A stretch of 64,000 nt of DNA from positions 1,215,065 to 1,279,064 of the forward strand of contig NZ_WTUZ01000022.1 of the NCBI RefSeq assembly GCF_009882985.1, read 5' to 3'. A program made the translations under genes and the position numbers. The notes below the pieces were generated by a model. The model worked only from the letters and a program-made list of their open reading frames with translations, was not told the DNA's origin and did not search any database. The stretch is from Paenibacillus silvestris (GTDB taxonomy: Bacteria > Bacillota > Bacilli > Paenibacillales > NBRC-103111). This document shows, in pieces, positions 36,716 through 46,800 of the stretch. The stretch's first letter is position 1; every line of letters begins with the position of its first letter.

Positions 36716-38020
36716 TTGAAATTTGTATTGATTGGCGGAGGCAGCTTTGTATTTGCGCCTACGGTATTGGAAGATATCATTGTGAAGCATAAGTTGGCGA
36801 ATGATGAATTGGTGCTGGTTGATTTAAATGCTGAAGCTGTGGAAGCTATGTCTGGTGCGGCTCAGCGTATTGCCAAGGAAATGGGGGTGTCTGTCGACAT
36901 TTCTGCTGTTACCGATCGCAGGTCTGCGCTGTCTGGGGCTGACTACGTGATTGTATCTGCATCTCCACAAGGAGCACGCCGCTGGAAAATGGATTTCGAC
37001 ATTTTACATGAATTCGGCATGGCGGATCAAGCGCGAGAATGCGGGGGGCTTGGAGGTTTGTTAAATGCCTTTCGTTCTATCACGATGTTGATGGAAATTT
37101 GCAGAGATATAGAAGAATTATGTCCTGGGGCAATTCTATTAGATGTGACGAATCCTATGCCTAGAGTCGTAACAGCTATCGATAGATATACATCCATTCG
37201 CTCTGCTGGATTCTGTAATATTGCCTACCAGGGGCCAAATGGTTATGCCTTTCTTCCTCGTTTAATAGGGAAAGCCCCAGATGAAGTGGAGATCCTTACA
37301 GGGGGGCTTAACCATTTCGCTTGGGTATTGGCGATGAAAGATAAACGTACAGGAGAGGATCTGCTTCCCATCCTTACGGATTATATCAGGCAAGGGGACT
37401 GGTCTGCACAAAGTGAAGGCAAGCATCGCGAGCTTCGTGTCATGCGCCGGTGGTTGGATACTTACGGAGCCATCGTTGCAGGGGCCGTAGATCATCATGC
37501 TGAATATCTGCCCGTGCAAGATGATATTCATTACACAACGACACCTCCCTATCACGGAACAGAAGAAGAACGCAAGCGCAGGCTGGAGGAGCTTCAAGCT
37601 GTTGCAACTAGCCAAAGGGATTGGGCGGATCTGTTCCATCATGGCAGTTGGGAGCATCCTGTCGATATCGCACTCGCTTTGTATCGCGGAGAAGTCAAAA
37701 GCGTGGATATTTTGAACGTTCGCAACCAAGGAGCAATCCGCCAGCTTCCAACAGAACGAATCGTTGAAGTGCCTATCCTTATTTCTAATGGTTTGTGGAC
37801 ACCAGTTTCATTACCGGATTTCCCTCAGGGTTTGGCAGATCTATGTAGGGTAATTTCTGATGTTTTCGAGCTTACAGCTGAGTCAGCAGTTAATGGAGAT
37901 AGGTTGATAGCTCACAAGATTGTGGATCTCGACCCTGCAATCACGGATAAGAAGAATGCGCATATGGCGCTAGATCGAATGCTAGAGATTCATGCTGATA
38001 TGCTCCCTCAATTTTGCTGA
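36716..38020 (+). CDS. GH4 family glycosidase, LplD-like
   Basis: A 434-residue NAD- and Mn-dependent glycosidase. The N-terminal Rossmann motif is IGGGSFVF, followed by DVTNPMPRVVTA; the metal Cys is Cys167 and the metal His is His200 in GGLNHFAWV. Bacillus LplD is an alpha-galacturonidase with a CHEV motif at the Cys; here the motif reads CNIA, so specificity may differ. GGAGG lies seven bases before the TTG at 36716. The gene begins 28 bases after the GH36-like gene and ends the system 3 operon. Confidence 0.88.
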   Translation: MKFVLIGGGSFVFAPTVLEDIIVKHKLANDELVLVDLNAEAVEAMSGAAQRIAKEMGVSVDISAVTDRRSALSGADYVIVSASPQGARRWKMDFDILHEFGMADQARECGGLGGLLNAFRSITMLMEICRDIEELCPGAILLDVTNPMPRVVTAIDRYTSIRSAGFCNIAYQGPNGYAFLPRLIGKAPDEVEILTGGLNHFAWVLAMKDKRTGEDLLPILTDYIRQGDWSAQSEGKHRELRVMRRWLDTYGAIVAGAVDHHAEYLPVQDDIHYTTTPPYHGTEEERKRRLEELQAVATSQRDWADLFHHGSWEHPVDIALALYRGEVKSVDILNVRNQGAIRQLPTERIVEVPILISNGLWTPVSLPDFPQGLADLCRVISDVFELTAESAVNGDRLIAHKIVDLDPAITDKKNAHMALDRMLEIHADMLPQFC

Positions 38021-38055
38021 AATAGTAGAATTGGACTTTATTAGCAAACAACAAT

Positions 38056-38090
38056 AACGGAGCACCGCGAATTTGCGGGCTCCGTTTTCT
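38056..38090 (+). terminator. rho-independent terminator after system 3
   Basis: AACGGAGC pairs with GCTCCGTT, with an inner CCGC/GCGG stem, and is followed by TTTCT. Confidence 0.8.
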
Positions 38091-38117
38091 AATAGATTCT
38101 CGAATATCACATCATAG

Positions 38118-38282
38118 TTAAATGATAGCATACGCAGGCTCATAACGGGGATTCGTATAGTAGGGCGGTCTAATTGTAATGACAGGCATTGGCCACGAGT
38201 AGTTCAAATATTCCATCGTAAGTTTTTCATTTGAATGATGGATGAGCAAGACATTGATTTGGGGACTGAAAATAAACCTCAT
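38118..38282 (-). CDS. small hypothetical protein, 54 residues
   Basis: A 54-codon frame on the minus strand (MRFIFSPQINVLL... ending PRYEPAYAII) has a near-consensus AAGGAGG about ten bases before its ATG and a clean stop. It is rich in Pro, Tyr, Ile and His, with no signal peptide. Its own strand orientation and good ribosome binding site argue that it is real, though I recognise no family. Convergent with the system 3 operon. Confidence 0.55.
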   Translation of the reverse strand: MRFIFSPQINVLLIHHSNEKLTMEYLNYSWPMPVITIRPPYYTNPRYEPAYAII

Positions 38283-38436
38283 TGCGGTACTCCTCCTTGT
38301 TCTAGAGATGTGTGATACATTCTATTTAATTTTGGCCAAAATGATTCATCTAAGTTCAAGTCATGGCGAGAGGCATTGTTTTTACCAAGGCAGCATAGAT
38401 TATTGTGAAATTGAAGGCTGAGGAGGGCTGTCAGCT

Positions 38437-39408
38437 ATGAGTCATGATAATGTTGAGAATGAAATGCGAGAGCTGCAAAAATGGTTTGAGCAGAATAAAA
38501 AAAATGATCCCTACCCTCTATATCCGAGCTACGCGAAAATAACGAGATATGAAGAGATTCCGGTCTCATTTCCAGAACAACAACAGCTTCGCCAACCAGG
38601 ATTAGAAAGGCTCATGGTACCTTCCCCAATCCTTGAAAATCCTCATTACAAGGGTAGTGAGAAATTAAAAGGGAAAGTGGCATTGATTACTGGCGGTGAT
38701 AGCGGGATGGGAGCTGCTATAGCCATTATTTTTGCTAAAGAAGGTGCTGACGTAGCGATCTCCTATTTGGATGAGCATGAGGATGCGCATCGTACCAAAG
38801 CTCGCGTAGAACAATTAGGACAGCGTTGTCTTCTTCTTCCAGGTGACTTGCGTAGTAAGCAGCACTGCATAGACATCGTGGAAAAAACAATAGCCTTTTA
38901 CGGGAAGTTAGACACTCTTGTGAATCATGTAGGCGTCCAGTTTCAGCAAAATTCGCTGACTGATATAACAGATGAACAATTTCACGAAATCTTTACGGTA
39001 AATGTCTATTCTCATTTCTATACAACAAGAGCAGCACTGCCTCACTTGAAAGCAGGGAGTACGATTATTAATACAACATCAATAGTTGCTTATATCGGTC
39101 AAAAGCTATTGCTGGACTATACGGCAAGTAAATCTGCTATAGTAGGTTTCACGAGAGCACTTGCAAGTAGTGTAAGCTCCCAAGGTATCCGGGTTAATGC
39201 TGTCGCACCGGGAAGAATTTGGACACCTATGATCCCGGCAAGTATGACCAGTGATGAAATAGCCCTGTGGGGGACAAACAACCTAATGAAGAGAGCGGGA
39301 CAGCCGTTTGAGTTAGCGCCAACTTGGGTTTACTTAGCATCGGATGATTCCAGTTTTGTTACCGGTCAGGTGTTGCATGTAGACGGTGGGGAATGTACGA
39401 GTTCCTGA
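38437..39408 (+). CDS. SDR family oxidoreductase (YdaD/YhdF-like, second copy)
   Basis: A 323-residue short-chain dehydrogenase with ITGGDSGMGAAIAIIF, Ser of INTTSIVAYIG and YTASKSAIVGF as the Tyr/Lys motif. A 60-residue N-terminal extension with FPEQQQLRQPGLERLM matches the extended stress-dehydrogenase subgroup. It is a paralogue of 3609-4508 but has a longer charged N-terminus (WFEQNKKNDPYPLYPSY). GAGGAGGG precedes the ATG. It appears monocistronic and ends at a strong bidirectional terminator. Confidence 0.88.
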   Translation: MSHDNVENEMRELQKWFEQNKKNDPYPLYPSYAKITRYEEIPVSFPEQQQLRQPGLERLMVPSPILENPHYKGSEKLKGKVALITGGDSGMGAAIAIIFAKEGADVAISYLDEHEDAHRTKARVEQLGQRCLLLPGDLRSKQHCIDIVEKTIAFYGKLDTLVNHVGVQFQQNSLTDITDEQFHEIFTVNVYSHFYTTRAALPHLKAGSTIINTTSIVAYIGQKLLLDYTASKSAIVGFTRALASSVSSQGIRVNAVAPGRIWTPMIPASMTSDEIALWGTNNLMKRAGQPFELAPTWVYLASDDSSFVTGQVLHVDGGECTSS

Positions 39409-39433
39409 TCATGTCTATCCTACATACGTTGAG

Positions 39434-39482
39434 AAAAAGCCCCTTCATTCCGGTCTAATCCCGAAGCGAAGGGGCTTTTTTT
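39434..39482. terminator. bidirectional terminator
   Basis: AAAAAGCCCCTTC (39434-39446) pairs with GAAGGGGCTTTTT (39468-39480), with T-runs on both strands. It lies between the convergent SDR and subtilase genes and can serve both. Confidence 0.88.
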
Positions 39483-39483
39483 G

Positions 39484-42400
39484 TTAATTAATTCGTTTTG
39501 CTGCTAGAAGCAATTCATAAAGCACTTTAGCTGCAGCTTCACGTGTAGTTGAGAGTGTTGGACGGAAGAACAAGCTTCCGGCTTCTTCTATGCCATCCAT
39601 TAAACCGGTGTCTGTTACGGTTTGAATACTTTCTTGGGCGTAATTGCTGAATTGAGCTAAGTCGGTGTATGGCTTAACACTGCCAACCGATGGTTTGGTG
39701 ATACTCAAAAGTTTGATCGCTCTGGAGAGCATAACCGTCAAATCTTGTCTGCTAATTTCCGCATTAGGATTGAAGATGCCGTCATAACCGGAAATCAGTC
39801 CTGCTTGATAAGCGACTGCAACGTCCTGTGCGAACCAATCCTTGCTTGTGACGTCACTGAATGGCGCAGGTGCTGCGCTCATCTGCAAGCCAAGTGCTCT
39901 TACCAGCATTGAGGCGAACTGAGCACGTGTCACGTTAGTCTTCGGCGAAAATGTCGCTAGCGATGTCCCATTGAGAATAAATTTATGGGCAAGTGCTTCG
40001 ATCTGATTTTTCGCCCATGACGATTGGATATCAGTGAATGCAACTGAGTGACTCGCAACCGCATAGGTAGATAACCCTGGACGGCCGATCGTTACAATCG
40101 TTTTGCCATCAGCTGTTTTCTTGAATTGAGCTGGGACTGGATAAACAGCTGTTCCTTCGGTGTAGAGAGCGCCTGTACGACTAGCATCTACAGCTTGCTC
40201 CACGATAAACGATCTGTAGACCACTTGATCGGGTTTCAACGTAACCGGTGTTTTCACACCATCAACGACAGACGATACTTCAAAGGTGTACGGCGTGCCA
40301 ATGATCGCTGCACCAGCGTAGCTTTCCGTGAAGTGCGATGCTTTCTCAGCAGCCGGCGTAATGTCGATCACCAAACCAACTGTCGCCTCGAAGCCGTCTA
40401 AAGCGGATAGCGGGAGCGATACGGAAGCATCCTTCCAAGTAAAGACAATAACACTTTGCTTGGAGGCTGCCTTCAGCATGTTCACTTGCGAAGCTGTGAG
40501 GCTTAAGCTTGCTGATAGGTCAGCTCCATTGGAAGAAGACATGGATACACTGAAGGCTGTCGAAGACTGCTTAGCCGAATCCAGTGCTTTCTGCAGTTCA
40601 GAATCTGTTACCGTCACAACGCTATGATCTCCTTGCTTGGCAACACTTCCTGCCAAAGGAGCAATCGTTTGATTGCTTTGTACGACGGAAGATGCGACCT
40701 CCTGATTACCGGCAGCTGGTGGTGCTATGTAGCCACCGCCACCGCCTCCACCTGAAGGTGGTGGTGTTGGCGTTGTTGGAGGCTGCTCTGTACTTGCTGA
40801 GCTTTTTTGCACATAAACGGTCTGGGAGATAGAGGTCACTTTCTCAGGCTTCAGACTTTTATCGTAGCGTACGGCAACCACGACAAACTTGTATGGCCCC
40901 TCGGGAAGCTGTTTTACCACGAGTCTGCCATATTCATCTACTTCCTGCCCTACATAACTGCCGTCTACATTTTCAAATGTAAACTTGCCTGCAGGAAGCG
41001 GCTTTAAGCTCGCGTCAAGGAGATTGATATCGAACCATGAAGACAGCATACCTGAAGTTTCATCATCCACGCCGGTATAGTAGAGCTCCATGTAGTTCAT
41101 TTCGTCGCTTAACAAGTTAGCAGAAACTTCGATTGGGGCATCATACGATACCTTCACATTGGATACTTTCATGTCCTGCAATTCAAAGTCATTATCAGAA
41201 ACATCTTTGCCTACATGAATGACAAACGGGAGATGCAGGTTCGGCAGTCCAGTGCTTTGCAATAAGACTTCGCCTTCGTAAACACCGTGAACAGCTCCAT
41301 TAATGGCCTTGGCAGAAAGGGTAAAGGAATGACTCGTATTTCCTGCCACGGTAATGGTGCTGGACTGTGGATTCACAAGTCCTCCGAGCTTCACCTCAAC
41401 GTTATCGCTGCTCGGTGTTTCGATAGGATCGCTTGGATCCGAAGTTACATGCTTATGCATGACGACAGAAGCGGAATAGGTCAACTCGTTTTCCGATGTG
41501 TTTTTCAATCGGAGCGGTTTGACGAGAGCATCTGCACCAGGCTCAATTGCCCCGAAGCTGAGACTGCTGGCTTCGCTTTGCAGAACTTTTGGATTCATTT
41601 TCTCATCATAAATGGTAATTGGATCCATGGCTTCCACAAGTGCTGGCGTTGCAAGTGCATGAAACACATCAGCGCGCCCTGCACCTTGGGAGTAGGCATC
41701 ATACTGCGTACCTTTCTCATCCACAAGAGTGTCTGCCGTGTTGGCTAGCGCAGCACGCACATCGCGAGGCGTCCAGTCTGGATGTTTCTGTAGTACCAAC
41801 AAGGCAAGTCCCGCAATATGTGGCGATGCCATGCTCGTACCACTAATTCGGTTGTAGGCTCTTTCGTAATTGGCATCCGGATTTATTTTCCCGAAAGCAG
41901 GCCATGTGGAGCGAATATTCACGCCTGGCCCACTGATGTCGGGTTTAATACTGTAATTGCCGTCGGAATTCGGTCCACGTGAGCTGAAATCAGCAATGCG
42001 ATCCCCAGGTACAATCTCCGATTTGAACGAATCACCGAATGTAAAATTCAGCACTTTATTGCTGTACTCAGCTGAAATGATCTTTCTTGCGAGTGCTCGA
42101 CCCTCATAACCGCCCATATCGAAGGTAGGGAGGAAATCATAATTTTCGCCAAGGAAACCGGCAACGCCGATCTTGCCATCTCGTCCGCCGATATGTTCGG
42201 AGAGATCCACTTCCGTGCCTTTCCCATTCTTGGCATTACCATTAAACATAATGAGTGCTTTTGCATGGTGGTTTTTGGCGTTTTTGACCTTTACATCAAA
42301 AGAGAGCACACCACGTGAAGCGATGACCACTTTTCCATCGTAATTGACTTCGCTCGAATAATCCGAATCCGCTCCTAGGCCTACATAAGCGGCTTCCAGC

Positions 42401-43800
42401 GGATCGGTGCCCAGGACTTGAGCCAGATCTTCTTGACCGACACCCCAAGCCATAACATCCAGAGCGTATACCGCTTCATTGACCGTAACAGCCCCATAAA
42501 CGGCGTTGTTTACTGATACGCGTGCTTGGGGGGCTGGCGCATCAGAAAAGGCAGGCGCAACGGTGCCGCTGATGTGCTTACTCTTACTCGTCGCAGCTGC
42601 AACCGTGATGCCCAGCTGTGAGCTGGCAGGCGATCCCATACTGTAATAATAGTAACCATTGCTTCCAGAGTTTCCACTGGCAACGACCGCTGTGACGCCA
42701 GAAAGAACAGCGTTATTAATGGCAATGGAATCCGGTGAGTCAGGACTTTTCTCCATATCCGAGCCCAAAGAAAGGTTGATAACGTCCATCCCATCCTTAA
42801 TCGCATGCTCAATCCCGTCAATGACTTGAGCGGAACTTCCTGTGACTTGTACGACGGGCCAACCATTATCATCTGGAACAATATTTTTCCCTAATACTTT
42901 ATAGGAGTAAAGATCCGCTTCATAAGCAACCCCTTTTTGAACCCATTCTGAAGTTTGATTGACGGCCCGTCCAACAATGGTTCCCGAAACGTGGGTGCCG
43001 TGATCGCTGCCTTCAAACCCATAATTATCATCGGGTAAGTCCTCGTAGGGGTCATCATCCTTATAGAAGGAGTCATATCCACCCTTGTAGGCACTTGCCA
43101 AATCCGGATGCAGGTAATCGACGCCGGTATCGATAACGCCAACCTTCAGTCCTTTGCCGGTATAGCCCAAGTTCCAAGCCTCTGTAGCCCCGATTTGTTG
43201 AAGTGGATTAATATCGTAGTTAATCGGATCATTGGTTTCAGAGCTCAAAATCGGTGTTGCCGGAAGCGGAGCTGCATAATAAGTGATGTTCGGGCTGATG
43301 GCCTTCACACCTGGAACTTTGGCCAGTTGAGGAATTTGATTCGCATCCAGGGTGACTTCGAGCCCGTTAAGGACGGTATTGTACGCAAAATTAACTTTCA
43401 TCCCAATGCCTTTTGTAATGGCTGCGCTCAAGAACGATGTCTGTTCAGCTTTAAGCGTTTGCTCAGCGGACTGAGCAGAGAATGACTTCTTGGCAAGTCC
43501 TGCCGCATATTTGGCGACAGTGACTGGCTGTCCGCTCAGCTGAACGATGACATTCACTTTTTTAGATGAAGTAGTGTCGATGTCAGGATCTATAATTGCA
43601 GCACCCGTATGAGCAGATTTCTGCAAGCTGTTGTTTTTCAGCGAATCCATCAACGAGGCGTGCAATTTAGACTGGAGTTGTTGTAGATCGTTAGAATGCG
43701 ATGATGTCCCAGCTGCCTCGACTTGGTAGCTGAAGGGAGCAGCAAGCATAAGAGAAGCCATTAAGAGAGCAACCGATTGTTTGATCAGCAATTTAGCCAA
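39484..43800 (-). CDS. secreted S8 subtilase with PA domain and C-terminal SLH domains (Vpr-like)
   Basis: A 1438-residue cell-wall-anchored protease. Signal peptide to about residue 29, then an inhibitor-like propeptide. Catalytic residues are in VGVIDTGVDY (Asp, near 223), DHGTHVSG (His, near 268) and SGTSMASPHIAG (Ser, near 655), with a protease-associated insertion between His and Ser. Fn3-like regions follow, then a Pro/Gly linker (TPPPSGGGGGGGY) and three SLH domains from about residue 1250 that bind secondary cell-wall polymer. The TTG start has GGGGA upstream and a stop just before, so it is the only start. It follows the other subtilase by 39 bases. Confidence 0.92.
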   Translation of the reverse strand: MAKLLIKQSVALLMASLMLAAPFSYQVEAAGTSSHSNDLQQLQSKLHASLMDSLKNNSLQKSAHTGAAIIDPDIDTTSSKKVNVIVQLSGQPVTVAKYAAGLAKKSFSAQSAEQTLKAEQTSFLSAAITKGIGMKVNFAYNTVLNGLEVTLDANQIPQLAKVPGVKAISPNITYYAAPLPATPILSSETNDPINYDINPLQQIGATEAWNLGYTGKGLKVGVIDTGVDYLHPDLASAYKGGYDSFYKDDDPYEDLPDDNYGFEGSDHGTHVSGTIVGRAVNQTSEWVQKGVAYEADLYSYKVLGKNIVPDDNGWPVVQVTGSSAQVIDGIEHAIKDGMDVINLSLGSDMEKSPDSPDSIAINNAVLSGVTAVVASGNSGSNGYYYYSMGSPASSQLGITVAAATSKSKHISGTVAPAFSDAPAPQARVSVNNAVYGAVTVNEAVYALDVMAWGVGQEDLAQVLGTDPLEAAYVGLGADSDYSSEVNYDGKVVIASRGVLSFDVKVKNAKNHHAKALIMFNGNAKNGKGTEVDLSEHIGGRDGKIGVAGFLGENYDFLPTFDMGGYEGRALARKIISAEYSNKVLNFTFGDSFKSEIVPGDRIADFSSRGPNSDGNYSIKPDISGPGVNIRSTWPAFGKINPDANYERAYNRISGTSMASPHIAGLALLVLQKHPDWTPRDVRAALANTADTLVDEKGTQYDAYSQGAGRADVFHALATPALVEAMDPITIYDEKMNPKVLQSEASSLSFGAIEPGADALVKPLRLKNTSENELTYSASVVMHKHVTSDPSDPIETPSSDNVEVKLGGLVNPQSSTITVAGNTSHSFTLSAKAINGAVHGVYEGEVLLQSTGLPNLHLPFVIHVGKDVSDNDFELQDMKVSNVKVSYDAPIEVSANLLSDEMNYMELYYTGVDDETSGMLSSWFDINLLDASLKPLPAGKFTFENVDGSYVGQEVDEYGRLVVKQLPEGPYKFVVVAVRYDKSLKPEKVTSISQTVYVQKSSASTEQPPTTPTPPPSGGGGGGGYIAPPAAGNQEVASSVVQSNQTIAPLAGSVAKQGDHSVVTVTDSELQKALDSAKQSSTAFSVSMSSSNGADLSASLSLTASQVNMLKAASKQSVIVFTWKDASVSLPLSALDGFEATVGLVIDITPAAEKASHFTESYAGAAIIGTPYTFEVSSVVDGVKTPVTLKPDQVVYRSFIVEQAVDASRTGALYTEGTAVYPVPAQFKKTADGKTIVTIGRPGLSTYAVASHSVAFTDIQSSWAKNQIEALAHKFILNGTSLATFSPKTNVTRAQFASMLVRALGLQMSAAPAPFSDVTSKDWFAQDVAVAYQAGLISGYDGIFNPNAEISRQDLTVMLSRAIKLLSITKPSVGSVKPYTDLAQFSNYAQESIQTVTDTGLMDGIEEAGSLFFRPTLSTTREAAAKVLYELLLAAKRIN

Positions 43801-43839
43801 GTTCTATTTCCCCATTTCATCAAATATGATTCTTGCTTC

Positions 43840-46800
43840 TTACTGAATGATGGAAATTGCATCAAACGAGATGATTGTACCGCTGGATGCCGCATTCTTT
43901 TGTCCGGTATTGACGATCTTGATCGTATGAACGCCAGGTGATAAAAGAGCTGACTCGAAAACAACTGAACGGTATTTCGTTGTTGCACTGTACATATCGA
44001 CGGGGACAGGTGTCACAAGATTATCGTCGATGTAGATATTGGCTTTACCGCGATTCGGACCGGTATAAGCGATGAGTTGAACCTTTTTGCCCTCAAATTG
44101 ATATTGAGCGGTGCTGTCTGCAAGCTCTGAGTATCTGGCCATTCCACCCAAATGCTTCGAGCTGATATTCGTGAACCACGGGACGTTGAAGCTGCCTGAA
44201 TAATCGTCATCCTCTACGTAGTTAGCAACCGTAAAGGCATCCACGTTGAGGAAGGCAGTTCCTGATTTTTTGGCTTCAGGGTCGAGTTTGCCTGTCCATT
44301 CTATGGAGATGGTATGCTTCCCATAAGGGAACAGTTTCTCGAAGATCACTTGCTTGTTTAGTGCAGTAGGGCTGTACAAGGATGGGGAGGCTACTTTCAC
44401 ACCATCAAAGATTACATTGGCAATCCCTTGATTTTCATTCTTCAAGCCTATCCAAGAGAAATAATTACCTTGGAATGAAAATTCAACCTTGCCTTTTTCA
44501 TTGATTTGTTTCGCACTGCTGCCTGAAAATGCCTGATTGTTGAGTGTTGACCACGGGCCAATAAATACCAATGCAGGGCTTGATTCTTCATAGCCACCGA
44601 TCTGGTTGTCAGTTTTGACCGTAAGCGTATAGCTGCCGCTGCCCTTATAAGCATATACATTCACATAATAAGTACCGCTCGTTGTTACCTTGTAAGTGAT
44701 AGTTTCTGTGGATGTGTCAAGATTTTCTGAATAGGCAAGCCAGTTGCCGCTTGTATAGATGGTCTTGGCATCAGGCGGATATAAGAGAAGATCAAAATCA
44801 GTGCCGTTGTCGCCTGTCAATGAAATGTTGACATTGTCCCCCGCATTCAATTCCAACGCGTAAACGTCATTCGCGTCACTCTTGTCATTCAGTTGGTTAG
44901 TAACACTTTCGCCGAAGAACGGCGTGCCAGGGATATCGTCGTCTGTTAGTGCCTTATAGGCGTTAATCATTCTGCCACTAGCCACGAATCCTGTTAAGGA
45001 GCTAAGACGCGTACCGCTATTGATAATTCGCTGCTTAATCGCCGCAGCACTTAGGGAAGGATCTTGACTAAGCACGAGTGCTGCAACGCCTGAAGCGTGA
45101 GCTGCCGCAATTGAAGTGCCGCTCAGAATCTCGTAATTACTTTCATAAAAGTCAGAATTCGTGTGGTTCAAATTAATTTTCGTAATCGAAGGATCTGTGG
45201 ACAAAATGACATTGTAACTGCTCCTATCCTCTTCGAGCGGATATTTCATATTTGCATAAATCGTATCTGGCAATCCTTCGGCATAACTGTAGTCGTGTTG
45301 TTCCACCCATTGAAAGTGAAGAACGTTTTTCACGAAATCACTCTCGACGATACTAGATTCTCCGTTAGTGCCGCCTCTCTCGTCAAAACCATTGAGCACA
45401 TTGTTACCCGAAAACAGGATATGACCGCTATCCTTCGTGAGAAATTCTGTTAATTGCTTCTGGTCTTCTGCCGTCAAGTTCGAAACGGACAATCGGTCAG
45501 CCATACCCGTAAACCAGATGACTGCATCGTAATTTTTCATCACTTCAGCGCTCGGACCGTCTCCACCGTTAACAGCTGCCTGAACATGCGTGATCGTACC
45601 TGCATAATCCTTGAGCAGCTCCTCGTAGATCGGCAGCCTATTCACGCTTGCTATCGGAGACATATTGGAGAGATCATCCTGAACCAGAAGGATTTTTGAG
45701 TCAGCATTGAACTTGGAAACACCTAGATACTCCATCGCTCTGTCGAATACATCTTGACGGTAGTTGAAGGAATCTTTGGATGCAGCGAAGCCCTCGTCCT
45801 CATCATCATCTTCCTGACCATTCGGGAAATACTCAAAGCCAATCCCGTTAAATACGATTTTGTCATTCAAAGCAGGATCATGGATCTCAGCGCCAAACCC
45901 GGGATTATACGTCGGAATTGTCGTTACGATCGCGTCACCAGGAGCGGCAACGTCAACAGACTTGAATCCATAATTCCCGATCGCGGAAAGCTGCCCTTCG
46001 TTAGTGACGGATGTCACGGAAACAATATTGGGGCTGTCATAGGAAGAAGGATAAGCGGGATAACCATCATTATTATAACCACCGTTGCCCGCAGCGGTAA
46101 CAAACAACATAGAAGAGGCATCAATCGCATCCTTCAGCGCCTGGCTATATTCTTCCATTTCGACACTTAAATTGGCGATCTTCACACCTTTGTTTTCCGC
46201 ATAGGCAATCGCCTTAATGATATCGGATACTGCCCCCGTTTCGGGACCAATGAATTTGAGCGGCATCAGCTTGACATTCGGTGCGATGCCGGAAATGCCT
46301 GTCTCGTTATTGTTCGATGCAGCGATAATTCCGCCTATCACCGTACCGTGTAAATCACCGTCAAGTTCACTGTAAATCTGATTGTTATTTCCATAGAAAT
46401 TCCATCCGTTGACATCATCGATATACCCGTTACCATCATCATCTTTCTGATTGCCTGGAATTTCCTTGGAATTGGTCCATAGACTGTCTTTCAATTCCAG
46501 ATGGTTGTTTGCAATCCCTGTATCGATTACTGCGATGACAACATCGCTGCTGCCCTTCGTAATTTCCCAAGCTTCAGGTGCCTTGATGTCAAGCCCCACC
46601 AGACCCTCGCGCCCTTCTTGATAGGGGTTGTTGAAGTTATAAGGCACGATCTGGCCGGTGTTGTGAAGTCCCCATTGCTGAGGGAAGTACGGATCATTTG
46701 GCAGGCTGGCCGGGTGAACCTTGCGGTCAGGCTCTGCATACTGAACATTCGAATCTTTGTTTAATTCTGCGAGAAGCTGCTCAATATCTGTAGATGGGGC

